In this document: one piece after another, positions 12,401-19,782 of the stretch
How positions within the stretch are numbered: position 1 is the stretch's first letter
Layout of the letters: every line of letters starts with the position of its first letter
Virus record (IMG/VR): IMGVR_UViG_3300044911_000980
Coordinates: 1 to 37,885 of that record
DNA from: a virus
DNA: 37,885 bases
Direction: 5' to 3' (one strand)
Position numbers and translations under genes: made by a program
The notes under the pieces: generated by a model
What the model was told of the DNA's origin: nothing
Seen by the model: the letters and a program-made list of their open reading frames with translations, nothing else
Database searches by the model: none

Positions 12401-15400
12401 ACTGGAAACTTGCACGTTTCTGCCATCAACGCTCTTCCATACTGAACCTTCCGCAAAACTTGGGTCACCAAGTGCGATGTTTTCTTTTATGAAAGCCTCA
12501 TTGTTTGACCTATCAAACTTGGTGCTTACTTCCCTGTTTCCGTATTTGGATACGCCATGAGTAAGTTTTGCCTTCTGGAGCATCGTGGACAACGGCTCCC
12601 ACAGTTGCCTGTTGGCATTGAAATAGTTTTCTACGCTGATAGGAAGCGACAGGTATGGAGAATCCATGAATACCTGAGTCGCTCCAGCCGCACTGACGAC
12701 AAGCATCTTACCAGCGTCCAACGCCTCGGTAATGTTGCATGCCCAGTTGTTCAGGTCAGCAAGGATGTTGTCTGGAACAGTACCAACGCCGCCGAAGTAA
12801 GCCCTGACCCCGTAGTTGATTCTCGGGCTTCCGTCAGGGAAAGTCCTAACACCGCTAGGGTACACCCTGTTGATGAAGGACTGAAGTTTGTTTTGGCTGT
12901 TGATGCTTCTGCCTTTTGGCTGTGCTGGACCGCCGCCGTTTTGCCAGTCCTCCCTGACCTCAAGCACAGTCTCTCTAGCGGAGGCCCTGATTTGGTCTAA
13001 AATTTCTTCGTGGGTTACGCTGGAAAACGGCTTTCCTAGTTCGTTCGCAGTGATAAACCTGATTCTGGAAAGCATTCTGAAGGACGCATGAGAGGCTATG
13101 CCCCTGACGTCGTTCATCATGAACGGCAATACCCTGCCCTTCGTTACGCCCTCCTTCAGCATAAGCATCATCTGAAGGTCCAGATTGATTTCCGTGGAGA
13201 GGGTAACCATGTCACCCTTGTTCGAGAATCTGTCAGGGTGAACGAATGCGAGTACGTTCGCCTGAGGGCCAGCCATGTAGCCTCCGACGTAGCCACCATG
13301 CTCCTCGGTGGTCATGTTGGCCTCAATCACCCACCTGTCAGCCTCAGGGTAGACCTCTAGAACCCTCTTCCTGTCTGAGTCGCTGATAAGGTCCAATACC
13401 TTGATTTGGGGTGCCTGATTCCAGTCCTTGGTCTTGAAGCCGAATTTGTACTCCTGCTGGTACGTAAGTGCCTTCTCGATGAACCCTTTTACCTTAGGGA
13501 GAGAGCCGTCGATGTTGTAATCAGCAGAGCCCTTTTCGCCAGTCATCATGAAGGCACCTCCAGAGAGGGCTTTTGCTGGGCTACCGATTACGTCTAGGAC
13601 TGGTTCGCTAATCTGTGCGTCACCAAGGTCATCCTTGCTGATTCCTACCTCTTCGATGGGGATGGTCTTGAGGTGCCTTTCAGCCGCACGTTGTGCCTTG
13701 TCCATGGTCTTAAAGACCCCGACAAGGTTGCCGTACATGTTGAACAACTTGAGTTTGGGCTCTTCGCCCCTGATTTCGAAGCCGTTTCCGTCGGTGTAGA
13801 ACCTGCGTCCGTTGCCCAGTTCTCTCTGGACGAACCCGCCGACCATCATGTTTCTACGCATCGGCTCATAGGCGATTCCATGCCTATGGAACAGGCCCAT
13901 CAGATTTCCTCTGAACGCCTCAGGGAACACCTGAGACTGCTTTTGAACGTTAGCGAGGAGGTCGAAACGCAGGGAGTGAATTGGGTAGAGGGGGCCGTCC
14001 TTACCTCCGCTGTATCCCTCTGGTACGTTGATGTAAGTTTCGTCGTTACGCTTTCTTCCACCCCAAGTCTCGTACATCAGGTCACGCACCTTTTCGGCGT
14101 TTTTGCCGAACTCGGGGCGTAGGAAATCAGCAGAAGGCACTCTTATGCTGGGGTCCTGAGACAATTGGGAGAACCAGTTAACGAAAGTCTCCGAGAAGTG
14201 GCCGAAGTCCTTGAACAGCACCTTGGCATCGTCTCTGGAATAGACGTTCATCTTACGCTTGTTCAGCACAGTGATGTCATGTGCGTGAATCGTTATGTGA
14301 GAACGTGGCGTCTTGAGAGGGGCACCGCTTTCGTCGAACTTGGACTGAATCAGTTCGATGTCGAACGGGGCAAAATTTCTGAAAGTAATAGGCACCTGAC
14401 GGCCTTTTAGTCTTTCGCCGAGGGCGGCCTCTACGACCTGCTGGCTCCAGCCTATGTATTGCCCGTTGTAGGTGTTGAACACAGGCTTGCCAGCCTCAAT
14501 CTGCTTCAGGACGTCAACCATGCCGTGAAGAGTCGATAGTTCGTCAGGGTGGTAGACCCCGCTATCCGCAAGGGCAGTCCACGCTTCTGCGGAAAGTTCA
14601 GTGAGTTTAATCTTTCTGTTGCCGCCTCTGGTGACTTCCCAAGTCGGCTTAACGGCGTCGGGAAGTTTGTCCAAGACTGCGGCGACGGCGTCGGTGGTAG
14701 AGGTAATCTGCTCCTCCACCTCCTTTTTCGTCTTCATCTTTCTGCCATTAAGGAATCTTTCCTTTCTGGTCTGCTTCATGTACATCTCCGCCCTCTCTGG
14801 GGACATGGTAGTTACAGAGACATCATTGTGCTTAAGCACACGACGCATCGTCTCTTCAGTCCACTTGTCTAGGGTAGGGAAACTGATGTATTTCCCTTCA
14901 TGCCAGAAGGCCAATTCGAGTGCCGTCTTGTCGCCCTTGGTGGCCTGCCTGATGATGCCGCCTGCCTGCTCGATGTTGCTGACAACACGCTGGTTCATCA
15001 GCATGTTCCAGTTCTCAAGGACATGCCTGAATGACTTAAGCCTAGGGTCCCTGAGATAGTAGTCTGGCGACTGAATCAATGCTCTATTGGACCTGCTGTA
15101 CGCAAAGATTTCGTGCATGGCCCTCTCTACCATTGGGTAGTTTACGAGTGCCTGAAGTCTGGGCTTTCCAGAATCATAGTTCCACTTACGCATGCCACTA
15201 GGGTCAGAGGCCATCTCGTTACGCATGGCCTTGAGTTTTTCCCTCATGTAAGCGACGTTCCCGTAATCACTAATAATCTTATCATCGGCACCTACGGCAG
15301 GACTTGGGGTAGAAGAGTTAAGCCATTTGTCCTTGCTAGGGTCTGAGGGGTCTTTGCCCGCATGGATGCGTTGGCTGTAACTTCCGAACAGGAGTGCAAT

Positions 15401-17311
15401 TTGCTCGTCTGGAAGAATGCCTTTGTTTTCTGCGTCTCCCAAGAAAGAGACGAGAGTTTCGTATGCGTTTCCGTCAGTCCTGCTAAGCAGTGCGTCTAGG
15501 AATCCGTGGGAGAATTCATGACCAACGACTTCTCTGGAGCCGAGAACGGACTTGTTGACCCAGATGTAGTCTCTGCCTCCAAGGGTAAGAAGTGCACCAT
15601 TTCCTTCTCTGGCAGTGGCTTCGCTAGTGAACTGACCGCTCACCTCTTGAAGTCCGAACTTCTTTACCAAGCCATCGTAATCCTGAAACAGCATGCCAGT
15701 CTCAGGAATCGAGGAATGGCCAAGCATCATTTCAGCCCTAAGGACTGCTGACGTTCTTACGTCGCCATGGGAATCAACGAAGGCAAGATACTCCCTCATG
15801 TTTTCCGCCTTTTCTGGGTCAGACTTTGCGATTTCGTGAATCTGTGCCTTGTCGAAATTCTCGATGATGTACGAATGTGCTACGCTTTGGTTGTAGACAT
15901 TGTGAAGGTGTCTAATGCCTCCAGAAAGACCTCCCCAAGCGAAACCAACGCCCATGCCGCTCGACGCACCTTCGCCTCTGGCGTTCAGGTATCCAAGGGC
16001 ACCCATGTATGCGGCATCGCCTACGGCTCTTTTGAGTGCAGGGAACGACATTGAGGCAGGCCATCCCACGACAACATTGGCAAACTTGGCAACGGCCTGA
16101 CCTTCGACGCTCAGAGGAATTCTGCCGCCATTGAGTGCCAGTCTCTGCATGAGTCCAGTTGCAGAATGCTGGCCTTTTACCCTGACGACGCCCTGAGAGG
16201 CATCAATCAATTCATTCCCCAGTACGCTTGCGTACTCAGCGATAGGCTTGATACCCATCGAAAAAAGGACGCTTTTAATGGGGGAAAGTTCTAGGCCCTC
16301 CCTAGTCACAGTGGAGCCAACGTCGGCAAGCAACGTGGATGCACCATTGGAAATCTCTGGAGGGACGTATCCAATCTTAGCCTCAATCTCGGCAGAGCCT
16401 CTGGCAATCTTCTCACGAACGAATTCGAACGGCTTAGATGCCACTTCCGCACCGCCAACAAGAGTCTCGCCAGTGATTTTCTGGGACAACTCCCTGAATT
16501 TCTTGGCAGTGGTCTTGAACCAGTCGTCAGACTGAGCCGCCTCAAGTGCTACGTTTTTGTGGAAAGAAGCAATGTCCCCGTCTTTGAAGGCCGCAAGCGA
16601 CGCCTTGATTCCGCTTTTCTTGAAGGCGGACTTGATGAACTGAGGGGTGTCTAGGCCGATGTACGAAACGGCATTGGCAAACTTTGGGTCAATAAGGGAC
16701 CTCGCAAACTCTCTGTAGTTATCTGGGACGACGTGCTCTAGGATGGTGTCCTTGCCTTCTTCAAGGGCGTTACTCTGGTTGCCCCACCATCTGGCCTCGT
16801 TGAACTGCTTGATTCTGTCCTCTACAGTTCCGTCGCCGAAAATGAAATTTTTGAACCTGAACAGCGGGGAGGACGGGTCTTCCGACTGCAACATGATTGC
16901 ATACATGTCACGTGCGTCTCTCGCTACGCCGTCAGCAACGGAGCCTGCGGTGACGAGAGGGTTGTTTCCAAATACGCCTACCGCCAAGTCAACGGGCACC
17001 TTTGCGATGGTGCCGACCATCTGCTTGAAGTGGCCTAGGGTGAATTTGTTTCTTCTGGCGTTGGCCTCTTCAAACCTTCTGAACAACTCGACGCCTTCAC
17101 GGGTGGTGTGGTCGAACGTCCTATCCCTGTTCTCCTGCATGAAGTCATAGATGTCGTCATTCGTAAGAGTGCTATTGTCCTCTGGAGTGACGGCCTCTTC
17201 TGGCCTAGCAAGATGGGAGAACTCTAGTCCTCCTCCTTGGAATAATTGGCTAGCCGCTCTTTCAATGTAAGCGTCTTGCTGTTGCTGTTCAGGTGTAAGG
17301 TTGGGTTCCAT
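413..17311 (-). CDS. Giant 5,632-aa polyvalent virion/ejection protein
   Basis: A single uninterrupted frame encodes about 600 kDa. Seen directly: a Gly/Ala-rich hydrophobic stretch at about residues 430-466; a first zincin-like motif HEFSH at 598-602, inside VVGHEFSHGF; and a second, HEIQH, at 2104-2108, inside DTILHEIQHAIQ. A segment at about 4230-4650 runs from VSKDEMRMTGIVYLL to GIEEIQSDPFQ (4640-4650). The second HExxH region and the EEIQSD module match the pattern of phage 'large polyvalent protein' domains. No RNA polymerase or lysozyme motif was found. The gene is last in the morphogenesis block, just before the holin. Its ATG shares one base with the preceding stop (TAATG). By analogy with T7 gp16 and the N4 virion polymerase, it is probably packaged in the capsid and ejected into the host. 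The role is inferred; the frame and motifs are certain. Confidence 0.8.
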   Translation of the reverse strand: MEPNLTPEQQQQDAYIERAASQLFQGGGLEFSHLARPEEAVTPEDNSTLTNDDIYDFMQENRDRTFDHTTREGVELFRRFEEANARRNKFTLGHFKQMVGTIAKVPVDLAVGVFGNNPLVTAGSVADGVARDARDMYAIMLQSEDPSSPLFRFKNFIFGDGTVEDRIKQFNEARWWGNQSNALEEGKDTILEHVVPDNYREFARSLIDPKFANAVSYIGLDTPQFIKSAFKKSGIKASLAAFKDGDIASFHKNVALEAAQSDDWFKTTAKKFRELSQKITGETLVGGAEVASKPFEFVREKIARGSAEIEAKIGYVPPEISNGASTLLADVGSTVTREGLELSPIKSVLFSMGIKPIAEYASVLGNELIDASQGVVRVKGQHSATGLMQRLALNGGRIPLSVEGQAVAKFANVVVGWPASMSFPALKRAVGDAAYMGALGYLNARGEGASSGMGVGFAWGGLSGGIRHLHNVYNQSVAHSYIIENFDKAQIHEIAKSDPEKAENMREYLAFVDSHGDVRTSAVLRAEMMLGHSSIPETGMLFQDYDGLVKKFGLQEVSGQFTSEATAREGNGALLTLGGRDYIWVNKSVLGSREVVGHEFSHGFLDALLSRTDGNAYETLVSFLGDAENKGILPDEQIALLFGSYSQRIHAGKDPSDPSKDKWLNSSTPSPAVGADDKIISDYGNVAYMREKLKAMRNEMASDPSGMRKWNYDSGKPRLQALVNYPMVERAMHEIFAYSRSNRALIQSPDYYLRDPRLKSFRHVLENWNMLMNQRVVSNIEQAGGIIRQATKGDKTALELAFWHEGKYISFPTLDKWTEETMRRVLKHNDVSVTTMSPERAEMYMKQTRKERFLNGRKMKTKKEVEEQITSTTDAVAAVLDKLPDAVKPTWEVTRGGNRKIKLTELSAEAWTALADSGVYHPDELSTLHGMVDVLKQIEAGKPVFNTYNGQYIGWSQQVVEAALGERLKGRQVPITFRNFAPFDIELIQSKFDESGAPLKTPRSHITIHAHDITVLNKRKMNVYSRDDAKVLFKDFGHFSETFVNWFSQLSQDPSIRVPSADFLRPEFGKNAEKVRDLMYETWGGRKRNDETYINVPEGYSGGKDGPLYPIHSLRFDLLANVQKQSQVFPEAFRGNLMGLFHRHGIAYEPMRRNMMVGGFVQRELGNGRRFYTDGNGFEIRGEEPKLKLFNMYGNLVGVFKTMDKAQRAAERHLKTIPIEEVGISKDDLGDAQISEPVLDVIGSPAKALSGGAFMMTGEKGSADYNIDGSLPKVKGFIEKALTYQQEYKFGFKTKDWNQAPQIKVLDLISDSDRKRVLEVYPEADRWVIEANMTTEEHGGYVGGYMAGPQANVLAFVHPDRFSNKGDMVTLSTEINLDLQMMLMLKEGVTKGRVLPFMMNDVRGIASHASFRMLSRIRFITANELGKPFSSVTHEEILDQIRASARETVLEVREDWQNGGGPAQPKGRSINSQNKLQSFINRVYPSGVRTFPDGSPRINYGVRAYFGGVGTVPDNILADLNNWACNITEALDAGKMLVVSAAGATQVFMDSPYLSLPISVENYFNANRQLWEPLSTMLQKAKLTHGVSKYGNREVSTKFDRSNNEAFIKENIALGDPSFAEGSVWKSVDGRNVQVSSAVRPYPAVQTKTALGSLFKGSEAIVVTFSNGDLRSDFDGQMQPRAYVSAEGAVFMTGIGESDKALSTTSSPSNSRSGPLVGGIHETHGVIMGTTQEMIASGSAPFSGGVNGTLHGLYAKRAHLAMLHPLLVKIGVDFDPAKDMTPAGLSRVVKEISSQGVDSPDKAYVHRVAKGCLLTEIGREILDGDPNNRYGQWVNEDANARVPEFLTKTEYGQNLVNGGFGQIAFAVAMSSSGMESLKVGKQQKLAQKGNLSLVEESFADKNANLLSKRIRTEVNSFLELLKKNGYNPHRMSKRTGVTAHLMLGGMRARELDMIASGAMRFVKTDSGKMYKAFEFSDKDASLLTEKVGGKLHLLPFSKGGEADFEAYYKDYVRGQAPLMSTDSLKLGELIDHKILFAHYPSLKDVRVEWDYGYGASYNPDADVITLGVDRYIGKEMHERGSSDHVDYASFGIDFERKAMDTILHEIQHAIQRREQWTDSVSTRESTLFQRAGQILTNNITGVAGRTLSTERVQNEGGRVFFTDDPSSAPTQFANAQVIRSIVQMAGSPMHMHLRQYAYPNLLRVSEEVMLGLADGHMHHPAGHMSRVNAENLSKKIGAVRSKAMEAMEAFKRGDLRETEAKDLVCEQVMQLESLIESGVGMLSIENSPLAFRLYNGMNNSLKYMRRSMQALNAFQIISKMADTSVNALDVGAFSAKAKEIFETVSTMQYLSQKHEIEADLTERRSQMTQEELNATGINPDMTRVNGLDAISGAMDIGYAGNSIRAIGLALKNKTPIRVANLMIGGTGDAKLKPEERSSDAVKLMGKGALISWTVRVLQNELDMLNAVAVYGRGWEIGKDGVPRLSFRDAIIRVKGSTSIALNRERVTNLPDLSNSSVQQQGDKALGIFAAIAADGETTVTLQDIARIIDGVVVSESEIRTPTEAMDIITRDDFPSVIKPSELPELLKKKGISDDGLLLSNSTLFSQIDASDMPETLTKGELIDIMSIVHRQIVHERTATRSMGSGIIARSKTNVGAATPSKLTQAIESSFDDETRYGGDDQFQSFIKSVFGDRGMPKQFNAEFKGMYAEGGRPNRFTLVNIDYNTGTARFRPEKPEWVEADVWNALIERWTKKGYMEVGYFGSRQAMKDTDADSRMKGELISRARDLNKRLFRKLFLLKPFYEMALSKLQENLSEKSNPEQLMAIKLALMDEASLAMIEPDLAGFRVTSNVSRGQNTNRGFGASMSFMDSETLDTQETTRTSNQLGIAPQIYASGFSPEVRDAFVELHTMMPVVGFTSESSTRSGGLTNSEAMVGRFGVQFYSLLDDLGDRYFAADNVNVQANLMSVTTSALATQRLTEKVIQDLTDREEGMHTSELLGIRLIGKIAAQAAELGRVATLLVGDPQGSTRDSVHRNVQRNAPNSYIGNEFIQELSLLRGYRGADGGLVLQENLMADTSASLAHKRNIELPIWNHTLSPAGVGSKDFNAPAVRASVMKDLAVRSLVFGAMNDGAGNVTRPMSYIAPLADLAANIISAQGSRSELGVRIDFALPYTTGLHALHSATYLMSWEKGVEISSPLTQDADFYRAWAQPNPSNLIDNAFQSGHNPESVAIAAAPFVAAAMSEKAPLVKGGNLTTGDILSVEQRELLKKAREAYRNHDPRAAQTVEMRTASREFFETLNSKQITAILSHLGSSNSAYGIITMLGVFNAIRHIKKLPEAPALSQKIGGDARAELLRQMDFYLTEGRYLTEMGVNKMDTLTDMYQKGHVPQTLLNSLAALFTDKHTWHALLSAWSVMDSNAVGYVPRMSEGEVQVDRPHSSIMTHVSPMAYRNQNATFRAFDTAVGGRFSSSPSHPNRIHSIVPADTLRVQERELQAPKIGMDGEPIGLAEALFKVYDPAANDPEPFSVVESQQNTNVLPDLLIGVHKTQVANRGNEVSQPLIRKYVVDSIIAQARRMKTDKVSIEPARFRNSGRAISRRGLKSEENESGLSSPKFRAHADGIGALFGTHAIVPDRDNGMSTIDSNTESRPFMTSPMMGFAWKRLEDGRLVINVTGDHTGYKSGYLGTQYFPYPNARSKIPVGFSISESLGYDPYTGEINPANIHMALFGDMSVANYLSAPAGMNKAMSISGEAWRKQLIKSARAKVLRGDSIRARYEGVEGNKAGIPWKHSRAQSGFETLMSSDSAHTNADALAMAYSILGHRTGHQYVSMTLPANSTPEVVRAFLHNLLIGGSMMELGQVLARRTFGDYSANQVPFLGDGAAIHGVLHSTVSNFSPANQRLSRMGALMADTIVPSMTEAMSMDEILLNNGQQLAEVGTPMDLDRHTQVMSIRSQAILGRNPRLIQDIESVAGMALRSDHGYSIPDAERHVTKNGDTALAIELMFPNRPELQKFAWDGKEENGVSIVHRGPKAKPTGYFVTYDYQTGIDEYGNPITTKKVVPVKTLAEAENIRSQFGVKASKAIMAQALVAAGMEAPQIKQGVTNKDGNVDFGVHSGKQLKANEQGLSMVLSKTFTVGDFDKQMTNQEAVAVSEALQSGTVLQTSVPQVQVKPANLMIGSRDARELEGLLRRKLTFGNGSGPVEFSSKLMRVVAYGKRKMGRDLYPDSMTGVDWYKFFKENQVSKDEMRMTGIVYLLHDNMNTMLSRQDLAEFIYTVYPRTSRQVRRENRSTMLSQNHNIRAGSLSGLYNLPYIDNVQSKENFVVTTHLDNLKKVSDFIDQKLLSEDTKTDAEALGSAIQKSLEFTIAEMGLPAEVVGQTLADTIQNMRDLYRNTAETAATPQGFYGDSRGVRPAQLDYIMRDVIWERLGDQYKTIEASIGELGFINPYEIAYADQSVPKFNPFNPTSSDTADAAVSLHSGTGLFAKAPATEPYPSMSQQGVYFHGGNYHASYATFVGNYQSSPMFVDVTNKRIIEESKRAKETLKDRMAHANSPEQKKKIQSIIDAIERVEAVRKMVGGNVADFSHYDQNDQGTFQLGHVRSTMAVLNGEYGIASPNDPAFHGEDPVSGFKFDPETVIGIEEIQSDPFQYNTFGAPTKAEASLPDTFEQIEGLKKASDLGKLIEAKRNLEASIKEAQGKINENLHYQMMSNRGDVRMNTMFLMKNLGLLSPIELYMLRDTLKLKETGRTMVVPEHYREYVGKDTIPVYSQPDFSVYRKPPSGRDDVSVFTDMDDRRETVQTGRRISIQIQNLASGDVLAYLLPEKFMGSDLFERFSYRDDASGRPQPTASFVFMVHAAQDPEVVAKSVGIADSRKNSVAHADIDWDAVAARTIDRIEAMRDKVLSGDNHRHQEYLRDYSGPKASRLAKAKFFDNLIATYRERLQSPRNQMAMPEVNTEGDPNLIYMGKDYDVGPLAQQIRNNPNRYVLIKSSVDVDRTNPAQLLFPLGESMLSDVPYRNLDYTELKMAPDVSVDEGGEYGVQFVAANTALGQFASSSVSGLVAYVSSLGTVPVEIKKLQEKIDALAKEVPISTSGNMPRLANTLPFGVEDIYKPVALTGTILRAANAGFGAITYADARMQVLRGHSMDLVATMLIGRQANMLPMSSDSVFAHVMTQIHLLPEAVRVQLHGNFFKRLAEEDNAFFERVFRRGAEFEHNGAKGDIRIHMALAAKEAAPLLMGSGIFAGDFSDAKDFWRAVTSSGDMTASAADYIGSPSDMMGASSESNLLDENLKPIKPKDNSTEFMKKWYGNVVSGEKNDRQRVIDSAAANAGSSTFYWSEQGRAMGYVSQYGAPSWFIQSIMFGQKQSSIDKFSTDAFQRPMVTVANDGTYTLVDPKSGRAIMEKISNPTILREAFFQNSKYLGQLPYISKFMAEWGSVGGYVTQGHIQGNTTGESMRNQLISGFELSEHPKKYSRPQQFAGVVKSARENSEGVYTSGDSFRNSANKAMAPFGHVFNVVGAKLWMRHMNKVDVNDAEALGKAMATYFSVGGPVLRFKPRMPSEAHKKAFRKKIVEGIALLMPSNGGKGRPEANTSTLEMMDRMYKNFSRVTMGRKIPTQGDALEDEDESAR

Positions 17312-18258
17312 TATCTGCCGACAGTGCCACGCAACATGGTCCTTTGCTTGGCGTTTTGTCTGGTGTCAATTAGGTCGATGCCGTTGTTACCTGCAACCTC
17401 TTTCAACTTAGACAGAACTCCCTCCCTTGCGTTGTCTAGCAACACCATTTCGTTGCCTCCAAGTCTTGCGAACATCTTGGACGCTCTTTGCGGGACCATG
17501 CTTTCTGCGATAGCCATGTCGTTGTCGGACACGTTGCCGCCCATTCCCTTCATGTCCTTCATGATGCTAAGGTAGTCCATCTTTATGTTGGACTCGATGG
17601 CTCTTGCGGTAGAGGCGTCCTCAGAGGGGTCCATGCTACCTAGGTAGGCGTTGCGGGAGTAGATTTCCCTCAACTGATTAGACATGACTTGGAAACGCTG
17701 GACTCTTCCAATCAGTGCCCTGAAGTCCTGAGCCTTCATGTCGCCACCCTTGAAAGGAAGCGACTTTACGCCCATTCTCCTAGCAAGACCAAAGGTAGAT
17801 ACGCTGACGGGCATTCCGTTGTCGTCATTGACGCTGTACGAGCCCTTCGGGGACATGATGAACTGGTAGTTCTTCCTTTTGCCCTGACCATCGGACTCTT
17901 CAAGGTCGATTGCCTCTCCTACCTGAAACAGGGAAGGGCCTTTGCTCTTCATGACGGACTCGACGGCACTGTAGTCGCCAATTCCAGCGTAGAACTTTGC
18001 GTCGTTGATTCTGAAATCGGCATTCCCAGCGGCCTTCCTTTCCTCCGCTTGCTTTTCTGCGTACTTACGCCTTGCGGTGACGTAGGCGGGGTCTGGGTTC
18101 ATCCTTTCGAGGTGGGCGTACTTATTCCCAGTGAGCATCATCGAGATGTCCTGCTCGGTCTGGGGTGCCTGCTGGCCTCCAAACATCTGACCGACAGTCA
18201 GCCCAGCCTGACCTTTAACGTCACCTGCGTACTGGGAATAGTCTTCTTCTTGGTCCAT
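17311..18258 (-). CDS. Unknown protein, probable internal virion/ejection protein (315 aa)
   Basis: No family is recognised. The product begins with an acidic stretch (MDQEEDYSQYAGD) and is soluble in appearance. It has a mixed middle and a helical, Met-rich C-terminal half (for example DYLSIMKDMKGMGGNVSDND at about 230-249). There is no signal peptide or membrane segment. Its stop overlaps the start of the giant gene by one base (TAATG), so the two are probably translated together and may form one complex. The leader before its ATG is A-rich (aaaaataaacacaaaacaa) with no Shine-Dalgarno. Position between nozzle-like tail genes and the giant protein suggests an ejected internal virion protein. 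That role rests on context only. Confidence 0.6.
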   Translation of the reverse strand: MDQEEDYSQYAGDVKGQAGLTVGQMFGGQQAPQTEQDISMMLTGNKYAHLERMNPDPAYVTARRKYAEKQAEERKAAGNADFRINDAKFYAGIGDYSAVESVMKSKGPSLFQVGEAIDLEESDGQGKRKNYQFIMSPKGSYSVNDDNGMPVSVSTFGLARRMGVKSLPFKGGDMKAQDFRALIGRVQRFQVMSNQLREIYSRNAYLGSMDPSEDASTARAIESNIKMDYLSIMKDMKGMGGNVSDNDMAIAESMVPQRASKMFARLGGNEMVLLDNAREGVLSKLKEVAGNNGIDLIDTRQNAKQRTMLRGTVGR

Positions 18259-18269
18259 TTGTTTTGTGT

Positions 18270-19772
18270 TTATTTTTCGTCCTTCTCGATAAGGTCTGGC
18301 TTTTTAAGCATAAGCCCTTTGCTTCCAACCTTGGCATCAGGGCCAACCTCTCTGTAGGCCCAATGCCATCTTTCCGCAGGCGGGTCTTTTTCCGCTTCAG
18401 CAAACATCTCTTCCATGGTCCTAGGCTTGTCTGGCTTAGGGGCGGCAGGTTTCGTTTTGTTGTCCTTCTCCTTTGCGGCTTTTACGTTCTCGGCATGCTT
18501 GTCTTGGTAGTCCTTGCCTAGGTCAATGATGACTGGGAGCCATCTCCTACCATCCTTATCACGCAATCCAACCTTTCCATCGCCGCCCATTATTTTGGGA
18601 TACGGGAAGATTCCGCCCTTAGGACTTTCTTCAAAGAAGTCCTTATCAATGGGGATTTCTTCCTGAGGGCCAGTTCCACCATGAAGGAATTTGCCAGTCT
18701 TGAATTTTCCTCCGCTCTTCGCCCAGTAGGCAGAGTACTTTTCTTTGACGCTTTTGATTACGGAAGAGGCAGGCTGGTCTAGTATTGAGATTCTCCTGTC
18801 CCTAGGGATTGCCTCATCAAGGACATCCTTAATGACGCGGTTCGGTTCTGTAAGCCTAGATAGGGCTTTTGAAGTAAGCGACGACTTGTGAGACGCTTCT
18901 GAGTATGGAGTCGTCATAAACTCTGGGTCACTGGTTAACTTGCTGACTATGCTCTGGCCAAGGAACTCATCCTTAATGATTTCGGAATTCTTTTTTGAGT
19001 CTTCTTTCTCTCTCTCCATGCGAGCATTTTCCTTCATCACGTAGCCAGTAGTTGCAAGACCTCCAGTGGTAAGAAGCGGCATTGACTTTCTAAGCCCCTC
19101 TGTGCTTCCTGCGGCCCATCTGGTACCAAACCAACTCGGGGTTTCGTTTGCGTAATTGTGAAAGTTCTTGGACCAATTCCACGCATCGCCCTCACCTAGG
19201 GCGGCACCAAGAAGGTTACGAGCACCCTTGCTCCACGGAGAAGGAGTGGGGGTGTTAAAGAAGGCCTGCCATTGAGCAGGAAGCAATCCCTGAGACTCCT
19301 GAGGGGTGGCATGGAACATCTGCTGAAGGGTTTCCTTGCTGTATCCACCAGCGGGAGGGCCTCCTTGCTGAGCAGAATCTGTTGCGGCCTTTCCGAACAG
19401 ATTAAAAGACGGCTTACCAGCAAGTTTTGCATCCCTTAGCCTTTGCAGGAACTCTGGGTGAAGTGTCAATTTATCCGCATCGGTGCCTTTTAGTAAAACT
19501 GGTTCATTGCCGAGGATTTCAAAACTCAACTTGTTGTTGTCGGTTGCATCTGGCGTAACCCTAAGCGGTATCAGGTTATCGTCTCCACCACCGATTACGG
19601 GCTTCGTGTCGTTTGTTCTTCTCGCAAGTCTCTCTGCGGCAAGGGCGGCACCTTCGGACAGGTCGCCACCTTCGGCGACGATTCTTTGGACTGCCTTGGC
19701 GGCATCACTGCCTTCGCTGAGTGGGTGCAGTGCGATTGAAATCTGTTTTGCTGCTTTTTGCGTGTTGGCCAT
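18270..19772 (-). CDS. Unknown protein, probable internal virion/ejection protein (500 aa)
   Basis: No family is recognised. The N-terminal 60 residues are Ala-rich and helical. A short hydrophobic stretch lies at about 231-246 (MPLLTTGGLATTGYVM), followed by a highly charged helix (about 247-265). The C-terminal quarter is Lys/Asp/Glu-rich with a KPAAPKPDKP linker, and it ends in alternating charges. The gene sits 10 bases after its upstream neighbour and 11 bases before the 315-aa gene. Its leader (aataaactaaaccaa) has no Shine-Dalgarno. Short hydrophobic patches in otherwise polar proteins are common in podovirus ejection proteins that line the channel through the cell envelope. This assignment is from context, not homology. 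Confidence 0.6.
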   Translation of the reverse strand: MANTQKAAKQISIALHPLSEGSDAAKAVQRIVAEGGDLSEGAALAAERLARRTNDTKPVIGGGDDNLIPLRVTPDATDNNKLSFEILGNEPVLLKGTDADKLTLHPEFLQRLRDAKLAGKPSFNLFGKAATDSAQQGGPPAGGYSKETLQQMFHATPQESQGLLPAQWQAFFNTPTPSPWSKGARNLLGAALGEGDAWNWSKNFHNYANETPSWFGTRWAAGSTEGLRKSMPLLTTGGLATTGYVMKENARMEREKEDSKKNSEIIKDEFLGQSIVSKLTSDPEFMTTPYSEASHKSSLTSKALSRLTEPNRVIKDVLDEAIPRDRRISILDQPASSVIKSVKEKYSAYWAKSGGKFKTGKFLHGGTGPQEEIPIDKDFFEESPKGGIFPYPKIMGGDGKVGLRDKDGRRWLPVIIDLGKDYQDKHAENVKAAKEKDNKTKPAAPKPDKPRTMEEMFAEAEKDPPAERWHWAYREVGPDAKVGSKGLMLKKPDLIEKDEK

Positions 19773-19782
19773 TTGGTTTAGT

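Noticed and set aside
413-17311. Virion RNA polymerase inside the giant protein
   Set aside because: I looked for N4-type motifs and for a D-x-D-x-D catalytic loop and found none convincing; S-D-F-D-G and D-I-D-W-D segments do not have the right surroundings.
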